Shown here: one piece after another, positions 52,065 to 62,050 of the stretch | How positions within the stretch are numbered: position 1 is the stretch's first letter | Layout of the letters: each line of letters starts with the position of its first letter | From: Anaeramoeba flamelloides | Taxonomy: Eukaryota > Metamonada > Anaeramoebidae | NCBI GenBank assembly: GCA_027625915.1 | Contig: JANTQA010000023.1 | Span: 248,001 to 312,000, forward strand | Direction of reading: 5' to 3' | Length of the DNA stretch: 64,000 bases | The notes under the pieces: model-generated | Told to the model about the DNA's origin: nothing | What the model saw: the letters and a program-made list of their open reading frames with translations, nothing else | The model's database searches: none | Translations under genes and position numbers: made by a program

Positions 52065-52626
52065 ATATATAAACCACAATTCAAAATTTTAAAACACCCC
52101 AAAATACATTTTTTGAAATAAAAATCTTATTTAATTAATTCTCAAACTAATACCAAATTAGAACCATTCGCTAATTGAATTGCTAACAATTGCTTATAAA
52201 TGACAATACCCACAAAACAAAAAATAAATCATTATCAATACAAATAAATCAAGGGTGTGTTTTAAAAATTTTGGAGAAGAGCAAAACAAAAAAATACATT
52301 GGGTTTTTTTGTTTAAATTCTATTCAGAATATTGATCGATCAAATGATTAGAGAATATCAACTTATTTTAATTTGAGTTCTTCTATTTTGACGAACCCAA
52401 CTTTAACCGAATATCAATGTTTGAAAAAAATTTTGATCAAACAGAAACAGGTTTGGTAATTCAAAAAATAAAATGAAAACAAAAACTAAAAAACTAAAAG
52501 ATGAAAAAAAAATTTGCATATTTTTACAAAAATCAAAATTATTTCCAAATTTCAATGAAATTGTATTATTGTGGCTGTTTGGACCATTTTAGCTCTGTGG
52601 AAAAATTTGAATTCTAGTTTGTATCA
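52065..52626. repeat. Segment resembling 30270-30830, inside block A'
   Basis: It shares CAAATAAATCAAG.GTGTGTTTT, the TTGATCGATCAAATGATTAG region and AATTATTTCCAAATTTCAATG with 30470-30790, and partly with 17600-17800 and 63740-63870. It is absent from copy A at the same place. It is probably a further dispersed repeat inserted beside the AAGCTATTTCC element. Confidence 0.55.
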
Positions 52627-53509
52627 AAGAATAGTTGATAACCATATGAAATAAAACTAACAAATCAATAGATTTTCTTAAAGATTAGAAAAAACCAAAT
52701 TCTTCGTAACCGCATTATTGAGAAAAACAACAATGATTCATTTTGATCTCCTATGAGAAGATTGAATAAAATTCGAATAGAAACCGAAATGATTTCTTCC
52801 CAAATGATTTCTACATTTTCAATAATATTAAAATAACATATTTTTCCCAAGTGACTATTGATCTTGCAATAAATAAAAATTCAAAACAATTAACTATCAA
52901 AAAACAATCCAAAAAATGAAAAAAAAAAAAATGTGAAAAAATGATTTCAATATTTGTAATTTACCCGAAGAAATTTTTTCTTCTAATATCTATTCAAACC
53001 CTTTAAACACATGTTACCCATACCCATTGCTACAACTGGGCCAATTTGCTTGGAAAATGGTTGAGATGAAGATATCGAAATTTTTTTTTTTATGGAGCTG
53101 TCCATTCTATCAAAAAAATATCTAATCATTTGTATTAAAAAGTTAATCCAAATCCATAATAATAAAAATACATAGAATAATATCAAAAGATATTATCCAA
53201 AATAAACACTCATTATTTATCTTGTAATTGATAAACGATAATCAAAAATTTGATTCTCTGTTAAAATTTCACAACAAAAATTTAGAAATTAGGAACCTGT
53301 GATCAAATCTCGTCAAATACCGCAGTGTGCTTAAATTACCAAGCACTTTCAGGATTTCAAAAAATAGTATAAAATTAAATATTTTACCCAATGCTTCAGA
53401 ATTCTGGAAAAACTAGATGCGAATTGTTTTAGTTTTTGAAAGTAAAAGAAAATGGAAGAAAATTTTCTATTAATTTCAAAAATTTGAAAAATCCAAACGG
53501 CTGCTTTTT

Positions 53510-53840
53510 TTTTGAAGTTTTTTGTTTTATTTCTTAAGTAAAAAAAACCTAATGACAATCTATTGATTTTCAGAATTAAACAGAAAACTCAAGAAAACCT
53601 AAGTAAAATCAATAGATTTTCTAAATAAAATAGAAAACCTCAAAAAAAACCTAGAACACTTAATAAATAAACTAGAAAAACTTATGAAACCTAGAACACT
53701 TCACAAATAAAATAGAAAACCTCAAAAAAATCCTTTTTGATTTTTTTACCTTATGAAATATCATGTAAATTTTGAAAATTTTTTTCATTTCAAAAATGAA
53801 AAAGAAAAAAACCCTAGATACAACATGGCACTTGATGGCA
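53510..53840. repeat. CCTAGGTTT hairpin repeat, copy 4
   Basis: It is in reverse orientation relative to copy 1, with AACTCAAGAAAACCTAAGT, several TAGAACACTT-AATAAA units, and the edge GGCACTTGATGGCACTTAAC. It marks the junction between blocks A' and B'. Confidence 0.6.
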
Positions 53841-54070
53841 CTTAACTTGCCAATTGTTTATTGATATTATTATTATATCTCATGATTTTCAAATATTCTC
53901 ATGCCCTTTTCGATAGAACTATTTATTATTAAGTTTTGCCTTAAATTATTTAGATTTGCCTTAAATAATTTTATTTTTTTTCATTGCCAAATAGATATTT
54001 ACTATCAATTTAATTGGAAGCTTCGATTTTTTTAAAGTAAATCTAAATTTTCAAATATGTCATTTCTTTT

Positions 54071-57000
54071 TTATTTTTTATTGATAGATTATTAATATAT
54101 ATTTATATATATATTAATTAATTTTTTTTTCTCTTTTTTTTGAAATGATAAATTTTCTTTAATTGCTCCTTTCTCTTAATATCTAAGAACAACAACACAT
54201 TTTATTTTTTTTTTCCATTTCCCCCCGTGATGAATCTTCTTTATATTCAGAAGAAGAGTTATAAAGGAAAAAGAACATTTGGTTACTTGCTAATACTGTG
54301 ACACTGAAACATGAAAGCATATGTAGCTTGAAAATAAAAAAAGAAAAAAGAATAGACTAAAAATTAGCAAAGGTTGAAAGCAAATAAGATCAAAAAAAAA
54401 AAAAAGAAAAGAAATTACAACAATTAAAATATGATTCCAAAGTGAATATTCATGATCAATTATCAAATTATTAAACCAACCAAAGAATTGTGGCTGATAT
54501 TTTGACAGTCCTTAATCCAAGATAGCATGGTGTTTTTTTTTTTTTTTATTTTTTATTTAGACCAATTGCTTCTTATTAACTTGTTTCAAATTTCAATTTT
54601 TTTTCTTTCTTTTTTCCTTTATCTTTTCAATTTTTTGCTTTTGCTTTTTAAACATTATAAAAAATTGAGATTTATTTTCCTTGAATAATCGTGAAATTTA
54701 TGATTTTATACCCAATTACAACTGTGGAAACTAAAGTAAAAGGAAATTTAGAGTGTAATTTACACTTCTTCCATCAATACATAAATAAAAAATAACACAT
54801 TTTTCAATGTTGTAAAATTAAAAAATAATATCCTTTTATTTCAATTTTCTAAATATATTTATTCAAATTTTCATTTCATCTATTATAATAAATGAAATTT
54901 TTTATTTAAAAATGATCTAATATAACTAATCTCAAAAGATATTTATTTTATAAAATAGAATGTAGAATTTTTCAACAAAAAATTACTGTTTTTCACAGAA
55001 TAATTTTAAAACTGAGGCAAAAATATCCCAAGTAAGAATTTCAATATTTAAAGGAAGATTTATACTCAAAAATAAATTATAAAATCTTAGTTTCGAACAC
55101 ATATTAAAAAATTTAATATTTTCAAAAAAAAAGACAATGATTATATTAAGTGGAAAGCAGAAAATTTAAAATTACTAAATACAAATCTTAATCAATTTAA
55201 CGAGTACGTAATAATAAATAGCACTATCGTGGAAATTCCAGGAATATTTAAAAATTATTAGATATAATAACAATATAAACAAAAAGTCGTGTCGTCAAGT
55301 GCCGTCAAGTGCCTAGGTTTTCCTTAATTCAAAAGAATAGAGTAAAATCAAAGATTTAACTCTATTCTTTTAAATTATGAAAAACCGAATGGTGGTTTTC
55401 TTGAGGTTTTCTATTTTATTTGTGTAATCAAACCATTTTCTATATGTTTTTATTTTGAGTTTTCTATTTATTCGGAAAATCAATAGATTTTCTTTAGGTT
55501 TTTTTTAATTTTTGGAATAAACCGAGAATTTTAAAAAATTTTTGGTTTATTTCAAAAAGTAAAAAAACCTGAAAAACTTCAGGAATAAAATAGAAAACCT
55601 TATAAAAACCTAGAACACTTCACAAATAAACAGAAAAATCAAGAAAAATTATGGGCTTTTTTCCGGAATTCAAAAGAATTGAGTAAAATCTTAGATTTTT
55701 CTCCATTTTTTTGAATTCTGGAAAACTTAAAGGCTGTAAGAGGAAATTAATTTCCTCCCTTCAAAATAAAAGAAAAAAAAAAAACAGTACTTTTTTAAAA
55801 TTCCAGTAACCATTATGAATTTTTTTGTTTAATAAGATCAGAGTCATGTGTCATTAAATTCTGAAAAAAATAATAATTTTCAAAATTTAGTATTTTTCAC
55901 CAAAAAAAAAAAAAACTATCTAATTTAAATCTCTTAAGAAAGTCATATCTGTGATATAGAAATAAAATTTATAATTTGGGTAATTTTAAAACAATCAAAA
56001 TAATACAATTTCATGGGTAATAAACTAAAAATAAAAATTTAAAATATGATTCATTTTATAAACCAATTGGAAAGATTAATTATCAATTTTCAGAATTTAA
56101 GATTGAAAAAGATATTTATAAAAAATTAAATTAAATAAATTAGATTCATAGTTTATTAAAATTAAAATAATTAAAATTAAATATTTTTACATTAAAAATT
56201 GAATAATTAATTTATTATACAATTAAAAGATGAAAGATCAAAAAAAAAATTAAATCACTTTTTATTTATAGAAGAATTATTAAATTTGTTTTATTGGTTG
56301 AAATGATATTTCTATTTTTTATTATTTATTTAAAAGTATTTTATATACCTTACTTTACCAAATTTTTGCCGATTTTTTAATCCTAATTATTAACTACAAA
56401 TAAAAACAAAATAAATCAAATATTTTATTTAATATATGAAATTATTATTCAATTTGGACTAAAACCCAAAATATTGAAAAATTGAAGTTTTTTTCAGTCA
56501 AAAGGGTCCTAGACTTTATGAGGTGATAGAGCATATTCTATGGGTTTAATTCAATTATTCTTCTCAAAATTAAATTTCAATTTATAAATCGAAATCATTA
56601 TTTCTAATTTTGTCAATTTTTATTGTTTGTTTTTTGCTTTTAACTTTTTTTTTTCTTTTTTTGAAAAAAGTAAATTTAAGAAAAAATCCTTTGGAACTTA
56701 AAATTAACACTAAGAAAATTGATACTTTGTATTTTTATTTAAAATATAAACATTTATTATTAAAAAATCCTATGGTTAAAAATTTGAATTTTCAAAAGAA
56801 ATTGAGTAATTTTGTATGGGTGATGCTCAAATGAAAGTGTCCAATTTTTTTTTAACATTTTTTTTTGAAATTTAGGGTTGATCCAACTCTTACTTTTATG
56901 AATTTCAACTCTAATCAGGAGTTTATTTTTTGATATTATTTCTATATAACAGAAGTGAGATTAATTAATTCAAAAAAATTGGAAAAAAAAAAACAAATGA

Positions 57001-57533
57001 ATTCTTCATTTTTGGTTTGTCACTTTATCTGAAATGTAGTTTATAAGGGTAACTATAGTTAAATTTACAATAATAATAATAATAATAATAATATAATAAA
57101 TAAATACAATTTACGTGATCTAATAACTTTTTTATTCAATTTTAGTACAAAATTTTAAAAATTTTGAAATTAGAAATAGAAAAGATCAAAAAAAAAAGTC
57201 AAAAAAATGAGAAATAAATCTATTTATGATTGAAATTGGAAAAATAAGTTAAATAAAAAAAGATCTAAAAATATAAAAAATTAACAAAATAAGATGAAGA
57301 AAAATAAAATAAACGAAATTAAAATAATAGAAAATTAGAATAATAGATTGAAAATTAATATTCTTGTAATGAAAAATTTATTATAAACTAATTCAAATCC
57401 TATAAATCATGTCAAATAAGTGGTCTTTTAATTATAAATGAAAATTGAAATAAAATTATATATAAATAGTTATCATTATCATCATTTCTTTTCATTTCAA
57501 TTGTTTTATTAAATTTTGATAATTTGTTATAAT
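54071..57533. other. 3' flank of the LRR-BTB gene, copy B'
   Basis: AT-rich. It contains the CCTAGGTTT repeat at 55288-55740 and, from 55995, close homology to 31985-33520. A TAA array lies at about 57069-57098. No gene is seen. Confidence 0.5.
55288..55740. repeat. CCTAGGTTT hairpin repeat, copy 5
   Basis: It begins GTCGTGTCGTCAAGTGCCGT, then CCTAGG. It contains three nested hairpins: one around TTAATTCAAAAGAATAGAG, one around GGAATAAACCGAGAATTTT, and one around GGAATTCAAAAGAATTGAG. This is the most complete copy of the family in the window. Confidence 0.65.
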
Positions 57534-59531
57534 TTATATTTTTGATAATTTTTGAGTTAAATTAAATAAATTGGAAATAAATAAAAGTGAATCTGTTTGA
57601 TAGAAACCAGAAACATCCTTTTTTAAGAAGAAATTGATTAAATTATTGATATTATTTTGATTAAAAGTTTTTAAAATAGTATTTGCTTTTGTATTTGTTA
57701 AAATTAATTGTTCTGATGTTTTTTGAATGCTATTTTTTGTTGTTGATTTATTATTGTCATTATTTTTGTTGTTATTTTTTTTTTCAAAATCAATAGTAAA
57801 AGTAAATGGAGTAAAATTTAAATTATAAAATTCTGTGAGAAAAAATGGATAAAATTCAGATATTGAAGAGAAATAATCAGTAACTTGATTGATTGTTAGA
57901 TTTGATTTTTCTTTTACTTTTTCCTTTCCTTTTTCCCTTTCCTTTTCGTTTCCCTTTCCTTTTTTTGCCTCCGTTTCTTTTTTTTTTTTTTTCCTTTTCC
58001 TTTTCCCTACCCTTTTTCCTTTTCCATTTTTTTTTTGGAATGGAATAGTCTGTAAAATCATTTCTCGAAATAAATTTGATCTTAAACAAAGAATAAATTT
58101 ATTGATTTGAATTGATTTGATTTTATAATCATCATTTTTGCTTTCATTCTGCTTCTTCTTCTTCTTTTTTTTTTTTTTCTTTTTTTTTAAGTTGATTTGA
58201 AAAACTTTTTTTTCAGTATTTGCATATTTCTTGATATAATTTTCGAAACCATTTAATAATTTTTCATTTGAAAATAAAGTTTGTTTCTCAAATTTGATTA
58301 TTTTCAATAATTTGAAAATTTCAAGAATTTTTTGCTTTTCTTTGAAATTCAAAGAAACAGGACAGTATAACCATTTTAAAAATATTTTTTTTTCCTTTTT
58401 AGTTAATTCATTTTTGAATTCATTTTTGATTGTTTTCCATTCTTTCCCAATTCTCATCAATATTATTTCTTTTTCTGCAATTAATTTATTTGGGAAAATA
58501 TTTGATTTTTCATTATTATTGAAATAAATTGAATGTGAAGTAGAAAATGATGAAGAAGAAGAAGATGATGATGATGATGAAATAAATTGATCATAATAAT
58601 TTTTAAAATCTTGGATTAAAATTTCATTTGGATTTAACAAATCAATTGCACTTTTTTTTGTTTTGGCATTTTTGATATTCAATAAAAAATTTCTTTTTGA
58701 AATAATTTCTTGATCTGTTTTTTCATTATTTGCAAATAATAAATGGAATAGGAATTCTGTTTGATTATGAAAAATAGCTGTATGGAAAATTGTATTTTCC
58801 TCTTGGTTATTTGAGTAATCTATTACATCTGGAGCAGATTGGTATATTAAGGGTATTTTTTCAATTTTAATTAATTCTTGGAATTCTTGGAATTCTTGGA
58901 AATTTCCATCTTTGACTGATTTGGTTAACTTTTTTTGAAAATTGAGATTTCTTTTGATTAAATTTCTGCATTTTGTTTTGATACTTTTTATTAATCTTAT
59001 TTCCATCAATATTTAGATCAATAATAGATTTATTGATATTTAATGATTGTATAAATTCTTGAACATTTTTTTCTCGATCTTTTTTTAATACATCGTTATA
59101 CACATGATTCCAAGAAAGATTCAATTTAGTAAGGGTTTGGTTTAACCTTTAATGCATGGCTTAGATATTCTACTCCCTTGGATCCAATTTCATTACTCTG
59201 TAGATCCAAGTTGGTAAGGGTTTGGTTGACTGTTAAAGATTCACTTAAAGCTTTCATTCCCTTTGGTCCAATTTGATTATCAATAAGATCCAAGTGGGTA
59301 AGGGTTTGGTTTACTTTTAGAGACTCACTTAAAGCTTGCATTCCCTCGTTTCCAATTTCATTCTCACCAAGATCCAATTTGGTTAAGGGTTTGGTTTACT
59401 TTTAGGGCTTCACTTAGTGCTTGCATTCCCTCGTTTCCTATTTCCTTCTCGTGAAGATCCAATTTGATAAGGGTTTGAACATTTAACGTTAAACTTTGTA
59501 AATAGTTTTTGAATTCTTCTTCTGCGTTCAT
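57534..59531 (-). CDS. LRR-ankyrin-BTB protein gene, copy B', with a few frame breaks
   Basis: On the minus strand, ATG at 59531 starts MNAEEEFKNYLQSL. About four ribonuclease-inhibitor-type leucine-rich repeats follow (59110-59470; pattern NQTLTxLDLxxNEIGxKG, ALSESL). An ankyrin-like part comes next (about 58660-58860, NTIFHTAIFHNQTEFLFHLL), then a serine run (about 58555-58590). A BTB-like domain follows (about 57830-58130: KSIQINKFILCLRSNLFREM, then VTDYFSSISEFYPFFLTEFY), with a lysine/glutamate-rich insert in its middle. The last 491 codons (59009-57534) are open. The LRR part is broken by an extra base near 59383, another near 59145, and a frame change between about 58950 and 59010. These could be sequencing errors or early decay. 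BTB proteins commonly act as cullin-3 adaptors; a role here is not shown. Degraded partner at 33521-36308. Confidence 0.72.
57899..58190. repeat. Purine-rich lysine/glutamate tracts in the BTB part
   Basis: The gene strand is almost pure A/G at 57907-58030 and again at 58150-58190. It codes for K, E, R and G inside and before the BTB domain. The partner copy has tracts of different length and phase, so these are replication-slippage expansions. Confidence 0.7.
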
Positions 59532-60184
59532 TGGGCTTGAGTTATAATTTCAAAAGAGTTGAGTAATTCGCAAAACTAAAAATAAAAGTTGTTTTATTTT
59601 TGTTTGTCTTTCGTGTTTTGTTTTTTTAGACTTTTTTGGGTTTGATTCTTTTTTGTTTTGTTTAATTTAACAAAAACAAAAATTCAATTTTCGAATCTAG
59701 AAAAAAGAACAAAAATTTCAATTTTCACAAATAAAAAAAATTCAATTTTCAAAAAGAAAAAATAAAAAAAATTGGAAAAATAGAAAAAATTGGAAAAATG
59801 TTTAAAAAATATAGTTAATTTAAGATTTACAATCTCTGAAAATTGAAAATAAAGGTAATACAGTGTAGGGTATTTGAATTGTTTTTTTTTTTGGTTCTTA
59901 TCTGAAGGATCTTGGACTTGATATGGGCTTTAGTAGTGTTTCAAAATAGGCAAATTTTTAAATTTTTAACAAATCTGGATATATGAGTGTAATTAAAATA
60001 GGTTGGAAGTTGGGTAATTAATTAATGTTATTTGGTTTTTTTGAGTTTTTTAATTAAAAGATTTTATTTAACTTTTACTCAATTTACAACAAAAAAAAAA
60101 ATTAAATTTTTAAAAACTCGAAATAAAACTAAAGTTAATGAAAAATTTTAATTTACAACCCACAAATTATTTTCTTCATTGTTC

Positions 60185-60775
60185 GATTTGGAAACAATCA
60201 CCTTGTTATGTGAAGAGTTTGAGCTGGAAGAACGAGAAATATGATATTGTTCGAAGTGATATACGATTATGTTGAGGAGTTAGAAGAACGACGATTAATA
60301 TAATTTTGGCACCAGAACAATATCATCATATTTTGAGTCTGGAAAGCGGATCCAAAACAAGGAATTATAACTAATGGTTGTCGAACAAATGATACAATAT
60401 AAAGTGCTATTTATTTTTGTAAACTCGAGAGATCTAACTCTACACAACAATAAATAAATAAACAAATTTAAACCAAAACAACTAATTTGTAATTTTTCAA
60501 TGGTACTTTAAAAGATCTTTTTCTCCACATGGATTTATTGAAAACTCTCAAGTTAAATTTTTATATTTTCACCATCAGTGACAAAAATTGGTTTAAATTC
60601 ATACAGAAACAAACTAGATCTTTCAATCATTTCAATAAGATCTCTATCTCCCCTTTTATTTTGGGTTTGTCAGCCAATTCTCGAAAATGATCAAACGAGA
60701 AATCTACATTCGTTTATTGGTGTTCTTGACAGTACTGATTTTGAGAATTCCTCCCAAAATCTTGACTTGACATAG
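60185..60775 (+). other. GC-richer island inside the long TTAA element
   Basis: It stands out from its surroundings in base composition. The + strand has short open stretches (VKSLSWKNEKYDIVRSDIRL, then INIILAPEQYHHILSLESGS) interrupted by stops, and a 65-codon frame at 60578-60775 (MTKIGLNSYRNKLDLSIISI...). None is recognised. It could be decayed transposase or captured host sequence. Confidence 0.4.
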
Positions 60776-60954
60776 TACTGGTATTTGAATTCTAAATAGA
60801 TAAAAATTTTCACTTCATTTTCCATATTATTCTTTAATAAAAAGAGTTTTCTCTGAAGTGTGTTGTAATTTGTATTTGGGATCTATATATAAAAAAGGAA
60901 ATAGAAAATGAAGTCAAAATTTTGTCCCATTTAGAATTCAAATACCCGAATATT
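60776..60954. mobile_element. GGTATTTGAATTC foldback element, copy 5
   Basis: It begins CTGGTATTTGAATTCTAAAT after TA and ends TAGAATTCAAATACCCGAA. It is inserted directly after the 65-codon frame in the long TTAA element. Confidence 0.75.
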
Positions 60955-61567
60955 AAAATGTTTTTTTTTCTAATTTTTAAAATTTATAAATATATTTTTT
61001 TACATTTATTTCTTTTCTTATTGGTCTATTCACTCTATTTTTTTTATCGAAAAAAGAGACCAAACGTTTTTAATTTTATTTTAAAATGATATTGATTTCT
61101 TTTGAAAAAAACCAAAAACCTTGTTTGATTTTAGACATTTTTTTTAAGCAAAGAAAGGGAATTCATTCAATTTCCAACCTTTAGGTTAAAGTTGATGGAC
61201 TTTTTTTTTTTTGTAGTATATAGAATAAATAATTGGGTGACTTGAACCAAATTAATTTTCCAATGTCGTAAATCCTTGAGTGCTGCGTTCTTTATATATT
61301 TATGAAATTAACTATATCACAAAAAAATTGCAAAAACTCTTCTAAAATAACTTTAAATATCATTTTTAAAGTTTAATTTATTATTAAAATACTGACTCTT
61401 ATTTTACAGAAATTGAATTATAAATTAGAAGATCAGAAAATTTTTGAATTTGCCTAATAACATAATGATTTCCCAAAATATTTCCATAGCAAAAAACAAT
61501 ACTATCCTTAACTTTTTTAGTGAAACTATCACTTTCTTATAAGTAATTGTCTGGAATTATCTAGTTA

Positions 61568-61767
61568 CAGCCAGTTCCACTTTTAATGGCTCCAACTTTC
61601 AATGAAAATTATGACACAATAAAAATCTCAAATTAAGGTACAAAAATTCAGATTCTAGAATGCTAATTAGTGTTTCAAAAAAATTCCAAATTTTGTATCT
61701 TAATTTGAGATTTTTTTTGTGATTTAAATTTCGTTGAAAGTTTGTGTTTTAAATTTGAAACTGACTG
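61568..61767. mobile_element. CAGTCAGTTCC foldback with TA target, copy 4
   Basis: TA at 61566-61567 and 61768-61769 flanks a 200-bp copy starting CAGCCAGTTCCACTTTTAATG and ending GAAACTGACTG. It is nested in the long TTAA element. Confidence 0.85.
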
Positions 61768-61789
61768 TAATTTTTATAAATAAAAGTTT

Positions 61790-61824
<35 letters not shown>

Positions 61825-62050
61825 CATTTTTATATAACTTACTTACTTACCTAATCATTTTTAACTCCTTTTAATTTAGATTTTGAACAATTAATAAACA
61901 AATAAATTGTCAAAAATTGTTATTTTGCACTACTATTATAATCAAGACCAAGTCCAAGATCCATCATCTCAAAAACCACAAAAAATAACAATTCACAACA
62001 CTCTACATATGATAATCTTATTTTCAAATTTCAGTAATCGGAAAAATTAA

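Larger units (their letters stand above)
42457..53020. repeat. Segmental duplication, copy A' (partner 1893-12550)
   Basis: It is collinear with copy A through the RGS gene and its 3' flank, except for the insertions listed separately and the inverted centre of the palindrome at about 45290-45810. After the insertion at 51481-52626 homology resumes at 52627 (TAGTTGATAACCATATG) and ends near 53020. Confidence 0.9.
59824..62046. mobile_element. GGTTTAC element with TTAA target, long form (2.2 kb)
   Basis: TTAA at 59820-59823 precedes GATTTACAATCTCTGAA. The right end at 61908-62046 reads as the reverse of the left arm (CACTACTATTATAATCAAGACC...CAGTAATCGG) and is followed by TTAA (62047-62050). 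Foldbacks at 60776-60954 and 61568-61767 are nested inside. A GC-richer stretch at 60185-60775 may be remnant coding sequence. It corresponds in position to the 559-bp short form at 36606-37164. Confidence 0.7.
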
